From a virus: DNA of 43,661 nt. The notes beneath the pieces are model-generated. The model was given only the letters and a program-made list of their open reading frames with translations. It had not been told where the DNA came from and did not search any database. Where the stretch lies: positions 1 through 43,661 of IMG/VR virus record IMGVR_UViG_3300027852_000072. One strand, given 5' to 3'. How positions within the stretch are numbered: the stretch's first letter is position 1; each line of letters starts with the position of its first letter. This document shows, in pieces, positions 21,377-31,249 of the stretch. The translations under genes and the position numbers were made by a program.

Positions 21377-22841
21377 TCCTGTAGTCAATCAACCTTTTGG
21401 CAAAAGAATCCTGAACCTTTTTCCTTTTTATAAGAGTAGGATATATCGCTTGGTGGTCATATAACCCTTTTGCCATTATATAACACAAGAACACTTGTTT
21501 TGCTTTGTTACCACTCCTCAGCAACCGTCGTAGAAACTGATCATGGGTATCGTAGTCGTGGTCAAGAGAATAGAAAACCACAACGTCGGCGGATCCTTTT
21601 TGCAGATTTAAACCGTGACCAACCGACTGAGGGTTTCCAGCGAGTAATGGTATCTTATTATTGTTCCAATTCTTTTGCAACTTAACCTTTTGAGGTCCTG
21701 TTTTTGCATCGTCAAAAAACTTGATTCTCTTCTTAAAGTACTGTTGCAGAATTTTCTTGTCGTGTTGAAATTTATAACCAATTAGTATTGGTCTCCCGTT
21801 AAACTCTTCTATGAGATTTTCTATGATGTACAACTTTTCTTTATGCAGTTCTATTACTTGTCTCTTAGACGACGGCAGAGGTTTCCCAAGCGGATCTTGA
21901 TCTTCATATATGGCACCATTACATATTTGATGCAATTTGTTAGATAAACTAGAAGCGGATTCTGCTACCAATTCTTTATTATCAATTAGAGTAAATAGTT
22001 CTGATTCAATTTCCGAATAAGCTTTCATAGCTCTCTTAGGCAAGTGTATGAATTTCTCTAGTACTATTCTCTTCGGCATGTAGACATAGTCTTCTGCTTT
22101 AAGACAAATAGCAAAAGGTGCTATTTTCTTTAGTATTTTTTTGTCTGCTCCTTTTGAGAGTTCATACTGTCTCCATTCAGGTCTACCAACTTGGTCGAAA
22201 TATTTTTCACGATAGTATGAAATCTTGGTTCCTAAACTTTGTCCTTGATCAATGATGCTCATTTGTGACATCAGACCTAGGTACCCATTTGCTACAGGTG
22301 TTCCGTTTGCAATATACCTGTACTTAAACCCTGGAGCCAATCGGTTGATCAACCATGTTCTATGAGACCCTGTGTTAGGTCCTCCTGGAGTTTTGAATTT
22401 AGATGACTCATCCACGATTAACATATCAAATGGCCAAGATTTTTTCGGCTTTCCTTTAAGTTTCTGCATTAACCATTTTAGTCCTTCTGGATTTATGATG
22501 TAAATGTCAACACCACGTTTTTTTAAAGCTAAATCTTTTCCAGGTCCATGCAAGATAGTGTATTTAAACCGTCTAAAATTCGTCCATCCTTTTATTTCTT
22601 CAGGCCAAGTCATATAGCATGGATTCAACGGTGCTACGATCAAGACCGCTTTGGTTTGTTTTCGTAATTTTCTTTTGTTGAATATCTGTAGCAGGATGGA
22701 GGTTTTTCCTAATCCTGGATCCAGGAATAAGGCGAGGTAGTTTTTGCGAAGTCCTTCTTCAAAACATAGTTTCTGGTAAGGTCTAGGTTTCCATCTCGGA
22801 GTTAAGGGTCTCGTCAACTTGTGCTTTCGTTTTGCAGACAT
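21357..22841 (-). CDS. SNF2/DEAD-like helicase
   Basis: This 494-residue SF2 helicase has RPYQ near residue 20, Walker A DPGLGKTS (41-48), the DEAH-box equivalent VDESSK (143-148), the IANGTPVANG motif III, and a C-terminal NPQSVGHGLNLQ then DQFLRRLLRSGN motif VI. It is shorter than cellular SNF2 proteins and typical of phage replication modules, often beside a VRR-NUC nuclease, as here. It overlaps that gene by about 59 bases. It probably acts in replication restart or recombination. Confidence 0.85.
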   Translation of the reverse strand: MSAKRKHKLTRPLTPRWKPRPYQKLCFEEGLRKNYLALFLDPGLGKTSILLQIFNKRKLRKQTKAVLIVAPLNPCYMTWPEEIKGWTNFRRFKYTILHGPGKDLALKKRGVDIYIINPEGLKWLMQKLKGKPKKSWPFDMLIVDESSKFKTPGGPNTGSHRTWLINRLAPGFKYRYIANGTPVANGYLGLMSQMSIIDQGQSLGTKISYYREKYFDQVGRPEWRQYELSKGADKKILKKIAPFAICLKAEDYVYMPKRIVLEKFIHLPKRAMKAYSEIESELFTLIDNKELVAESASSLSNKLHQICNGAIYEDQDPLGKPLPSSKRQVIELHKEKLYIIENLIEEFNGRPILIGYKFQHDKKILQQYFKKRIKFFDDAKTGPQKVKLQKNWNNNKIPLLAGNPQSVGHGLNLQKGSADVVVFYSLDHDYDTHDQFLRRLLRSGNKAKQVFLCYIMAKGLYDHQAIYPTLIKRKKVQDSFAKRLIDYRNRCKPL

Positions 22842-23067
22842 ATACTCTAAATCCTAGTGGTCTAAGGACCCTATTAATAAACCATTTTTGGGTTTTGCGA
22901 AGTTTCTTATCTTCGGCTTTACACTCCACAAAAAATATAATACCTCCTGGCATCAATATGGTTCTATCTGGAAAATTCCTTTTTCCCATTATAATTAATT
23001 TTAAACAAATACCTCCGCGAGCTATTACCTGTTCGCGGAGGTACTTTTCAACCGGAGCTTCTGACAT
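22783..23067 (-). CDS. VRR-NUC domain nuclease
   Basis: This 94-residue protein is a single VRR-NUC domain (a PD-(D/E)XK nuclease). It carries NFPDRTILMPGGIIFFVECKAEDKKLRKTQ, with the catalytic D, E-x-K and Q in order. Such small proteins cut branched DNA such as Holliday junctions. It pairs with the SNF2-type helicase downstream. A strong coding hairpin lies just after the start (23009-23042). Confidence 0.85.
   Translation of the reverse strand: MSEAPVEKYLREQVIARGGICLKLIIMGKRNFPDRTILMPGGIIFFVECKAEDKKLRKTQKWFINRVLRPLGFRVYVCKTKAQVDETLNSEMET
23009..23042 (-). promoter_or_regulatory. Hairpin within the first codons of the nuclease gene
   Basis: TACCTCCGCGA (23009-23019) and TCGCGGAGGTA (23032-23042) are perfect 11-bp arms with a 12-base loop, beginning about 25 bases after the ATG. 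In mRNA it is strong enough to slow early translation. Confidence 0.5.
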
Positions 23068-23070
23068 TAA

Positions 23071-23556
23071 CTATCCGCTTTTGGTTCGTTGAGCAAGAGG
23101 AGTAGCTTCAGCAACCGTGGTATCGTCTTCAGTTTCTTTGGCTTCATATTTTTTACCGCCATTTTTCACAGTATCAAGATTTTCAAGATGATACTGCAGA
23201 GACAAAACAAAAGCGGCGGAATGCTCCATGAAGTCTTTCGCTTTACCATTGAAGTCATCGAAGTGTTTCAGCATTGATTTGGTATTGATAATGCTGTTCA
23301 TGTCACGATAAGCTTTGAGGTACACCTTCCGTTGTTCCATAAAGGCAGAATGAGTTTTACGGAGAAGTTCTTTTTCCTTCTTGCCGTCTTCATTATCCTT
23401 CTTGAGATCTTCTCGCATTTGCCGTTCATCCGCAGCAATACGGTTTCTCGCGATTCGCATGATGTCCGCCTTTTGCTTTTTGTCTTTGCATTTTCCGGCA
23501 TCGGCTAAAATCTTTTCGACTGGAGTTTTTTCGTATTTATCTTCTAATTCACTCAT
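23071..23556 (-). CDS. Coiled-coil replication-module protein, unknown
   Basis: This 161-residue protein is almost all helix with many charged residues (RNRIAADERQMREDLKKDNEDGKKEKELLRKTH, then a second helix with SMLKHFDDFNGKAKDFMEHSAAFVLSLQYHLENL). It sits between the polymerase and VRR-NUC genes, so it may be a replication or recombination accessory factor. No family recognised. Confidence 0.6.
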   Translation of the reverse strand: MSELEDKYEKTPVEKILADAGKCKDKKQKADIMRIARNRIAADERQMREDLKKDNEDGKKEKELLRKTHSAFMEQRKVYLKAYRDMNSIINTKSMLKHFDDFNGKAKDFMEHSAAFVLSLQYHLENLDTVKNGGKKYEAKETEDDTTVAEATPLAQRTKSG

Positions 23557-23592
23557 AATATTTATCCTAAGTTTAAAGTTTTAAATAACTCA

Positions 23593-25617
23593 CTATTTTC
23601 TATAGCGAGATCCTTCCCACCCTTCTGCAACAATTAACAGACCTTTAGCCCACGGTTTTAATTGACACAAAAGATTCTCATACTCTTTTACCGATCCAAA
23701 ATCCTTTTTGACCATTGACAATGACTCATCGTGCACAGTAAACAAAGCATGGTATCCTTCCTTCTCAGCATTTAACATTCCATCAGACATTATATCCATT
23801 GCAATCGCTTGGACACAGTGCTGAAACAATGTTCCACCCCAAATCTTTTCGTATTCCCATTTTCTACCAGCTGGAGCATTCTGATTCCATGTTTTATAGT
23901 AGATTACGGTTTGCTCTTGCCCCCAATCATTTATTCCTTCGATAGTTTTTGCTTGAGGATAATACAGCTTCCGTCCTGATGGAAGTCTAACAGTTAAAAA
24001 ATGACGATCAAGACGGTAGGACAGTTTACCTTGACATGCTGAGTAAGCAACTCCTGGATTTTGTATTGCTTTAATCGCCGCTGCTTCACATTCTTTCCAG
24101 GCTTTTGGGACTCTTTCGTATTTGGTCCTATATCCTTTAACAGCTTTTTGAGCGATGTCCGCGATTATATCTAAGCCTCTTTGCTCTACACATCTTGATA
24201 GGAATTTTTTCCATCCCATACCAAACCCACATCCTAATACCGTTTCCTTTCCTATATCTCTTTCAAACGATGGTTTCTTAATCGAGGACATTGCAACATT
24301 AAAAATGTCTCCTGCCATTGACTCATAAATTTTTCCCTCTCCTGCGAAATCCGCCATTCCCGTTTTATCACCCGCTAACCACATAACTATGCGAGCTTCA
24401 ATCTGAGCATAATCCGCACAAATAAAAGTATATCCTTCAAATGCATTGATCATTGACCTTGTCGCCGCTTTTAAACTATCCATGATACCACCATATAGAA
24501 TGTCTATGAGACGGGTATCAGAGTTCTTGATGGCTTCAGCAAGTACATCAAAATCACACCAATATGGAAAGTCTTTTTCTGGCTTAGAGAAGTTTTGAAT
24601 CTGTAATCCTCTTCCACCCCATCGTCCGGTTTTTGCTATGAAAGCTTTTAGAAATCCATGGACTAAACCTTCTGGAGTGATGTAGGTCAACGCAGCTTTA
24701 TATTTAGCGGTAGAAGATTTGGAAACATCAGACCGTATCTGCAAAATGTTTTTTATGAACGGTGTTGTCTTAGGATGGTTTAAATACTTTTCTATTGTCG
24801 CGGCTTGCATGTTTGGTATATCACAGTCTTTAGCATTTAACCATTCTTTTAATTTAACATTTTGAGTGGCAGATTCTATTTCTCCATTCGTTATTTTTTG
24901 GATCCGCTTATCCGCTTGTGTTTTATATTTATCAACCAAATCCAAGGCACCATGTACCATTGGTAGATCTATTGGAATGCCTCTGACATTCATCTTTTCG
25001 GTTAATGTGAAAACTTCCCATTGTCTTTGTGTCATTGGCGGACAAGCTCTTACTATTCCCATCTGAGCTTTCACATCTGAATTGCAATAATCTATAAAGT
25101 CTTCAAATTTGGCTTTGTGTTCATGGGGGTGATTAAACATATCTGCATCTTTTTTACGAGAAGGATTGCAGAAGAAATTTATTAGTCCTTTGCCTTTTTT
25201 ATCTTTCTTATCTATCAAGCCTAGTGTATCCCCAGCATTTTCAAGTGATGCAGGGAAACCGGCGATACAGGCAAGAACCATAGTGTCATAAAATGATTCC
25301 ACTTCTAATTCAGGCCAATTGAATTGTCTGGTACCTACTAGATTCCATATCCAATATTCAAATTCTGAGTTGTGTGCACGGAAAACGGCTTTTCCCCGCT
25401 TCACTTTTTTGATTGCTTTATTTAGCAAGGTTAAGTTTTCGCCAGTGGAAAAATAAGGATTCCAGTTATACACTTTCTTTTGATCAGACGAAAAACTTAT
25501 CATCAGTATCTGAGTTGAATAATGCCCAGCATATTTCCTAGCACCCACTACAGTGATATTGAGCTCTGAGCGGGTTTCGAAATCGATGTCTATAAATGAT
25601 GTTGGAACACGGGACAT
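23593..25617 (-). CDS. DNA polymerase, family A with 3'-5' exonuclease
   Basis: This is a 674-residue protein from ATG 25617; the AGGAA site favours this over a start 36 bases further up. The exonuclease has FIDIDFETRS (Exo I), AHNSEFEYW (Exo II) and YCNSDVKAQ (Exo III). The polymerase has motif A ICADYAQIEARI, motif B ERDIGKETVLGCGFGMGW, and motif C TVHDES. All catalytic acids are present, so it is a proofreading replicase. It is the main replicative enzyme, working with the primase-helicase and ssDNA-binding protein of the same strand. Confidence 0.93.
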   Translation of the reverse strand: MSRVPTSFIDIDFETRSELNITVVGARKYAGHYSTQILMISFSSDQKKVYNWNPYFSTGENLTLLNKAIKKVKRGKAVFRAHNSEFEYWIWNLVGTRQFNWPELEVESFYDTMVLACIAGFPASLENAGDTLGLIDKKDKKGKGLINFFCNPSRKKDADMFNHPHEHKAKFEDFIDYCNSDVKAQMGIVRACPPMTQRQWEVFTLTEKMNVRGIPIDLPMVHGALDLVDKYKTQADKRIQKITNGEIESATQNVKLKEWLNAKDCDIPNMQAATIEKYLNHPKTTPFIKNILQIRSDVSKSSTAKYKAALTYITPEGLVHGFLKAFIAKTGRWGGRGLQIQNFSKPEKDFPYWCDFDVLAEAIKNSDTRLIDILYGGIMDSLKAATRSMINAFEGYTFICADYAQIEARIVMWLAGDKTGMADFAGEGKIYESMAGDIFNVAMSSIKKPSFERDIGKETVLGCGFGMGWKKFLSRCVEQRGLDIIADIAQKAVKGYRTKYERVPKAWKECEAAAIKAIQNPGVAYSACQGKLSYRLDRHFLTVRLPSGRKLYYPQAKTIEGINDWGQEQTVIYYKTWNQNAPAGRKWEYEKIWGGTLFQHCVQAIAMDIMSDGMLNAEKEGYHALFTVHDESLSMVKKDFGSVKEYENLLCQLKPWAKGLLIVAEGWEGSRYRK

Positions 25618-25640
25618 GTGTATATTCCTGTAACGAGGGT

Positions 25641-25671
25641 CCTCTCTACCCACAGTCGGTGGATAGAGAGG
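25641..25671 (-). promoter_or_regulatory. Intergenic 13-bp hairpin before polymerase gene
   Basis: Arms 25641-25653 and 25659-25671 pair perfectly with one G-U and a 5-base loop. No T-run follows on the minus strand. It may set mRNA processing or polymerase expression levels relative to the ssDNA-binding gene. Confidence 0.55.
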
Positions 25672-25689
25672 TGAAAAGATTAATAGAGA

Positions 25690-26343
25690 TTAATCAATAT
25701 CATCGTCGTCAAAATCATCGTCTTCTTCGGCGAATGATTCAAACTCTTCTTCGGCAGATTTACCACCATCCAATCGTTCACCTTCGCCCAAATACATGAG
25801 GTTGTTCAACAGGCATCGCACACCTTTTGATTTACCCTGTGCAGTATCAACTTCATAGGTCTTGATGGTGATTGAAAAATAGAAATGGTATCCAGAGACA
25901 CAGATCTCCTCCAACTCGTCTGGATCCATAATCCGCTCATTGTGGCGATTGACCACTTGCGGAATACGGTAAGCAGTGGAAGTCATAACATAGTATCCCT
26001 CAACCTCTTTACCGTAATTGGTTTCCGGATCTGCTGACAGTTCATCGCCGTCGTGCAACGGTTGTCGCATTTTCTTGGACTTAAAGATGTCAATGTCAGA
26101 ACCGAACTTGTTGGTTGCAACAGTCCGGATTGCTTGCTTAATAGCCTTGATGGTTTTTCTATCCTTTTTAGGAATCAGGATAGTGGTACCACACTTCTTG
26201 TTGCCGTTGTCATCCGGTTCAAGTCGTAAGACTTTCATGTACGAGGAACGGCATTTGCCAGTGATCAAGCGGACCTGATTTGTCTTTTTATTACTGGCGG
26301 CAGATTTACGGGTTCGTGGTTTACGGTTTCGTCGCGTTGTCAT
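25690..26343 (-). CDS. ssDNA-binding-like protein (DUF2815)
   Basis: This 217-residue protein has a basic N-terminal tail, an OB-like core (VRLITGKCRSSYMKVLRL, YYVMTSTAYRIPQVVNRH, then YHFYFSITIKTYE and GVRCLLNNLMYLGEGERL), and a very acidic C-terminal tail ending DDDFDDDDID, like the tail of SSBs that recruits partners. DUF2815 proteins are known ssDNA binders in phages. It overlaps the DUF2800 gene (26340), its usual neighbour. Confidence 0.85.
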   Translation of the reverse strand: MTTRRNRKPRTRKSAASNKKTNQVRLITGKCRSSYMKVLRLEPDDNGNKKCGTTILIPKKDRKTIKAIKQAIRTVATNKFGSDIDIFKSKKMRQPLHDGDELSADPETNYGKEVEGYYVMTSTAYRIPQVVNRHNERIMDPDELEEICVSGYHFYFSITIKTYEVDTAQGKSKGVRCLLNNLMYLGEGERLDGGKSAEEEFESFAEEDDDFDDDDID

Positions 26344-27599
26344 TTTCGTATTTTCCTATTTTTTGATTTACGTGGTTTTGGTAATTTATGCTGGAAATCA
26401 GCATTTTTTACAGACTTGGATAACTTCGTTCCTTTCACAGGTTTGTCCGTTATCGTGTCCATAAACTGGATGATCTTATCTTTATCCCAATTCTTTTCGT
26501 TTTTAAGATAAGATTCTAATTGAGTGACAGACATCATGTGCTTGACAGGTGTCGTTTGGCATTCTTTAATAGTTAACCGAGCTTTTCGCAATAAGTTATT
26601 GAGTTTCTTTTCTTCAATGAAAACCCTGTTGCCAAGTTTCTCTTCCAGGATATAATCTCCGACTTGGCCTCCTTTCTTTTCAAGAGTTTTTATTGAGTAC
26701 TCCTCGCATTTGTTTAAGAATGATAATATCCTTGCCTTGTTGTCAAGTATAAAGGCTAATTGATCATGACTTAAACTCTGTGGAGCAGGTAATTCTGGTT
26801 TTGGTTCCGCTACATTTTGGAAGTCTATATGAACCAATTGAAGTGTCTGCTTAGCATTTGCCTCGCATACATGTCTTGCTTCACACCACGTGCATTGTAT
26901 TGGTCCAGGAGTAAGTGTGGCAGTTTCTTTTGCGATTAAACTTATCGCTGGTGCCATCACCTTTTCTTCCCATGTTAAAAGCTTTTTGACAGTCAATTCT
27001 GCTGAACGGATACGACCTTCTGGATGTGAGGCATTCGGTTGAATGATTGTGGTCCTTACCTTTTTGAAGTTGTACCATTCATTCTCGTGGTGATATGCAC
27101 CTAAAGCATATATTTGAAGTTGGTAATTGTCATCAACCTCAACTACAACCCTTCCGTTTTTGTAATCTTCAATTCCGAGTAGTCCATTCTGTTTGTACCC
27201 GGAGATGTCACAGGTACCACCAACGTCAATGTCGTAGATAAAAGACAGATCATATTTTTGTTCTGCTACTATCTCATCAAACTCGTCACGGATAAGTTCT
27301 ACACGGTTATAGCAGGTTGTGGCTCCAGCAATACCTTTTTCATCTACCACAAGACCTTTGGTATCAGGGTCATGTTTGATAATTCGTTTGATTTGTTTTT
27401 TGGTCAGAGTTTCAGGATGGACTTGATTGATAACACAATGTTCAATGATGTGGTGAACTGCTGTACCAAGTCTTGCAGCATCACCGGAGAAGTCTTGAGG
27501 TAATTTCTTTTCCGCTTTTAGATATTCAATATAGGCTATGGATCCAGGACATCTTATCCATCGTGCTGCGGCTGAAGCTGGTAATCTCGAATGTTGCAT
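26340..27599 (-). CDS. RecB-like nuclease-fold protein (DUF2800)
   Basis: This 419-residue protein has the opening SRLPASAAARWIRCPGSI, the PD-(D/E)XK core with the segment GIEDYKNGRVVVEVDDNYQLQIYALGAYH (D-x-K and Q-x-x-x-Y), and a cysteine cluster CTWCEARHVC. These match DUF2800, a relative of Cas4/RecB-type exonucleases. It probably processes DNA ends in replication or recombination with the DUF2815 partner. Confidence 0.8.
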   Translation of the reverse strand: MQHSRLPASAAARWIRCPGSIAYIEYLKAEKKLPQDFSGDAARLGTAVHHIIEHCVINQVHPETLTKKQIKRIIKHDPDTKGLVVDEKGIAGATTCYNRVELIRDEFDEIVAEQKYDLSFIYDIDVGGTCDISGYKQNGLLGIEDYKNGRVVVEVDDNYQLQIYALGAYHHENEWYNFKKVRTTIIQPNASHPEGRIRSAELTVKKLLTWEEKVMAPAISLIAKETATLTPGPIQCTWCEARHVCEANAKQTLQLVHIDFQNVAEPKPELPAPQSLSHDQLAFILDNKARILSFLNKCEEYSIKTLEKKGGQVGDYILEEKLGNRVFIEEKKLNNLLRKARLTIKECQTTPVKHMMSVTQLESYLKNEKNWDKDKIIQFMDTITDKPVKGTKLSKSVKNADFQHKLPKPRKSKNRKIRK

Positions 27600-27616
27600 G
27601 TGTGTATCCTATACTT

Positions 27617-27654
27617 ATAAAAATTACGGGGAGATATTTCACTCCCCATAATTT
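27617..27654 (-). terminator. Rho-independent terminator
   Basis: On the minus strand AATTATGGGGA / TCCCCGTAATT form an 11-bp stem with one wobble, followed by five T. It lies downstream of the poly-Asp gene and before the DUF2800 gene. Confidence 0.7.
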
Positions 27655-27690
27655 GGTTTCGCTTGATGTGTAATAAGCCAGGTGGACTAA

Positions 27691-28257
<567 letters not shown>

Positions 28258-28375
28258 GGTTTTTTCCTTTACATTAATGAAGTTACATAGTAAGCTTTAT
28301 CATCCGAGAAGTACATAAAAAGAACAAATATTTAGAACTTTTATCCAACGAACTTAGGCTTAAGTTGGTGATCTG
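28258..28375. other. Non-coding gap of 118 bp before the acidic-protein gene
   Basis: No reading frame seen. It holds an AACTTA-GGCT-TAAGTT dyad at 28348-28363 that resembles one at 36222-36234. It probably contains the leftward promoter for the poly-Asp gene, though no strong -35/-10 pair is clear. Confidence 0.4.
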
Positions 28376-28612
28376 TCAGAGTAGATCATACTCATTGGTT
28401 GTAAATCCATATCTGAATTCACCAATTTGGTTTTTAAGTTTTTTCAAGCATCCAATACCTTCACAGTCTGCTTGATAGATTATATGTCCGCGAGTATAAT
28501 TAGCGGAGACCTCTTCAATCATTTTGAATATAGTCAACCGCTTTTTCTTTCTATATCCACTGATGATAGATTTGAAGTCATCAAAGTTTTCTTCGTGATA
28601 TACTTTTGGCAT
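28376..28612 (-). CDS. Small protein, unknown
   Basis: This 78-residue protein has VYHEENFDDFKSIISGYRKKKRLTIFKMIEEVS and a C-terminal part with GIGCLKKLKNQIGEF. It lies directly after the primase-helicase gene (its start is 3 bases from the primase stop) and is likely cotranscribed. No family recognised. Confidence 0.6.
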   Translation of the reverse strand: MPKVYHEENFDDFKSIISGYRKKKRLTIFKMIEEVSANYTRGHIIYQADCEGIGCLKKLKNQIGEFRYGFTTNEYDLL

Positions 28613-28614
28613 TT

Positions 28615-30999
28615 TTATTCTGCCCAGTTCTCGTCTTTTATCTTTATTAGTTTTAACCGTCGTTTGATTGTTTTGACAGACGAGTTCGAAAGATCACTAT
28701 CAGGCAATAACCATACATTCTCTTGCTTCCCATTAAAAAATATTCGATTGTCTTTTGCTTTTGGATTTTCATACCGTTCAAATCCTAAACTACGAAGCAA
28801 GTAATATAATCTTTTGGATTGAGCAGACCCAGGACTTCCTAAGTCTTCTGCCAATCCTCGATACCGTCCAGCAGATTCTGCCTGTATACCTTGGACAATT
28901 AAACGGTGTGTAGCACATTTTGCTGCAAAAAATGTATTGTCTTCTTCAGTAAGCCATCCATTAATGATTGATCCCGGCCAACCGATTGATAAGCTTTTGA
29001 CCTCTTTGGTGTACTTGGTTTCAGGTGCTCTTAACGGTGAGAACTTAGATATATCTCTCTCCATAAAGAAGTAATATATCGCCGCAATGTTTTGATCGGT
29101 AAAATCCGCAAGAGCTTGATAATATTCATCGTCTTTTGGTTTAACATCTGTGCGGATCATACAAAAGCGACGTTCATCTGGGGAGATGATTAAAGCATCT
29201 TCTTTGTTAGTGAACCCCATTGAATTAGCTTTGTTTATAGTGTCATATGGATCAAGACCTTTACGGTGAGCAGTGAGAATATTATCTGTGATAAAAGATT
29301 TGAGCTTATCAGTCAGCAATTCTTTTTCTTTTTGATTAGCTCCGATGTCCAATTCTTCAAACACGACAAGTTGCTTATCAAGTTGCCAGGCATTAAAATC
29401 TGATTTGATTACCTCATTATTCACCTTACCGAAATTAGTGAATCCGATTATTGGCAATATTATTTTTTCAGCGATAATTGTTTTACCAATTCCTTTGCCA
29501 CCTTTTATTACCGGCATCCACCTGATCTTAATACCTGGACGTTGGACTAAGTGTGCAATAAAATCAAGGAAAATACTCCGCTCATATCTGTCGGGTATCA
29601 AGTACTTGAAATGATTTACGATGATAGAGACATCACCTGGTAAAGGGAAAATATCAGGAGGTATATAAGTGTTGGCATATCTCACTCCTCCTCGTATATA
29701 CAATTCTGATTCAGACGGATCAAATTCTAAGCGGGATACTTTCTGCATCAGATTATATTTCATGATCATACCAAATAGTGATCCGTCAACATTTGGTGTT
29801 GCATACATAGCAGAGAAAGCTTCTCGCTTATAATACTCGCCGGTACTAGTGTTGTATGCTCTATCATCTGATGCTACATATACCCACCGCTTAAACTCTT
29901 CTTTTAAAACCGTGCTGGTGGATTCAAAATCCTCTTCATTGGTTTCTTCTAACTTACCTGCTAACTCCAGTTCTTTGGTTGTAACTTCTTTTGATATAAC
30001 CTTTTTAGTTAGCTTGAATTTTGTCTGAATAGCATTAACGATGAGTTCGCATTGAGATGGTTTCAGCCGGTTTTTCACTTTAGCCAAAACATAAATATTC
30101 AGAATATGCTCGTAATCATCTGAGCCATATTTGCTACCAGAGATCCTGGCTATTATCTCATCATAACCCCACTCTAAATCGCCGTGATTCCGCTTGTGAG
30201 CTTTAATGATTGACTCACAAATGACCTTAACTTCTTTCGCTGACAGCGGAGGGTTTAATTTTACCTGATTCCAGGATTGAGCCATTGGCAACAATTCGGT
30301 GGTGGACATTCCCGTCTGAATTGTCTTACCTACGAATCTGGCAAGAGCATCATTTCTCCCGCCTTCATCCACATCCTCATTCACATTAAAAGGTTCGTGG
30401 ATGGTGCTATCATCTGTCTGCTGAAAATTTGCGGCGGAAACACTATCACGAACCCGTTGAGATATTGGATTGAACCGCATCCCTTCAAGATTCTGAAAAA
30501 ACTGGAAATGATTTTTACGAGATTGATGAGTAGCAGGCAAGTACATTGGCCTGGATAATGCTTTTGATGACAGGTCAACATTCTCCGCACCAAGTAATCC
30601 CATTAAATAAAGCATTGTTTCAATATGGGTGGTGGCATCAATAGGAGATTTATACGGTAGCACTAATCTATATCTGTCCCCTTTGCCTTTAGCTTTATGA
30701 CTAAAGGTGGTATAAATACAATGTTGGTATTTTTTGAATTTTTTCCTAATTTCAGAAAGTGTTAAAGCAGTATCATCAAGATCAATTGTTGCCCCGTAAT
30801 ACTTATCAACATTTTTTGCGGTACGGATGTCCTTTTTAAATGAGGCAAATATAAAATACTTACCATCCTTTTTATCCTGAATAATAGGCTTAGATAATTG
30901 TCTAAAAAGTTTTTGTACCGTTATTTCCTTCTGAACAATATCGTTTTTATAAACCGATGTCCCAAGCGAAATAACAGCAATATATTTATGTGCTGTCAA
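28615..30999 (-). CDS. Primase-helicase (AEP-like primase with D5/NrS-1-type helicase)
   Basis: This 794-residue protein has residues 1-180 as an archaeo-eukaryotic primase/polymerase-like domain: acids DLD at 73-75, TTFSHK at 97-102, and KGDRYRLVLP at 106-115. Residues 212-270 look like a PriCT connector (DEGGRNDALARFVG and SAKEVKVICESII). Residues about 445-690 are a superfamily 3 helicase of the DUF5906/D5 kind with Walker A GGKGIGKT (500-507) and Walker B FEELD. One chain thus primes and unwinds the fork. The layout resembles NrS-1 polymerase, though this phage also has a family A polymerase. Confidence 0.85.
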   Translation of the reverse strand: MTAHKYIAVISLGTSVYKNDIVQKEITVQKLFRQLSKPIIQDKKDGKYFIFASFKKDIRTAKNVDKYYGATIDLDDTALTLSEIRKKFKKYQHCIYTTFSHKAKGKGDRYRLVLPYKSPIDATTHIETMLYLMGLLGAENVDLSSKALSRPMYLPATHQSRKNHFQFFQNLEGMRFNPISQRVRDSVSAANFQQTDDSTIHEPFNVNEDVDEGGRNDALARFVGKTIQTGMSTTELLPMAQSWNQVKLNPPLSAKEVKVICESIIKAHKRNHGDLEWGYDEIIARISGSKYGSDDYEHILNIYVLAKVKNRLKPSQCELIVNAIQTKFKLTKKVISKEVTTKELELAGKLEETNEEDFESTSTVLKEEFKRWVYVASDDRAYNTSTGEYYKREAFSAMYATPNVDGSLFGMIMKYNLMQKVSRLEFDPSESELYIRGGVRYANTYIPPDIFPLPGDVSIIVNHFKYLIPDRYERSIFLDFIAHLVQRPGIKIRWMPVIKGGKGIGKTIIAEKIILPIIGFTNFGKVNNEVIKSDFNAWQLDKQLVVFEELDIGANQKEKELLTDKLKSFITDNILTAHRKGLDPYDTINKANSMGFTNKEDALIISPDERRFCMIRTDVKPKDDEYYQALADFTDQNIAAIYYFFMERDISKFSPLRAPETKYTKEVKSLSIGWPGSIINGWLTEEDNTFFAAKCATHRLIVQGIQAESAGRYRGLAEDLGSPGSAQSKRLYYLLRSLGFERYENPKAKDNRIFFNGKQENVWLLPDSDLSNSSVKTIKRRLKLIKIKDENWAE

Positions 31000-31026
31000 G
31001 GGTAGATCCTTATTTATAAAAAGATA

Positions 31027-31224
31027 TTAGTTAATGTTCGCGAAGGATTCGCTGTTGGTGCAGACATTTTCCTGCAGTTGTATTACTGACGCGACCAAAG
31101 CGGGATTCTTGATTGCATAACCATCGCCAAATTCTTCATCGATGATGTCTACGGCATTTTTGAATAACCGGCCGGTTACATCGTATAAATCTGAATTATC
31201 ATTTATTGGTCTATTCGTTGGCAT
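31027..31224 (-). CDS. Small protein, unknown
   Basis: This 65-residue protein (NDNSDLYDVTGRLFKNAVDIIDEEFGDGYAIKNPALVASVIQLQENV) has a helix pattern often seen in tiny phage regulators. It is upstream of the primase gene and likely cotranscribed. No family recognised. Confidence 0.55.
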   Translation of the reverse strand: MPTNRPINDNSDLYDVTGRLFKNAVDIIDEEFGDGYAIKNPALVASVIQLQENVCTNSESFANIN

Positions 31225-31249
31225 TACATTTTTTCCTGATTAGTTGTGT

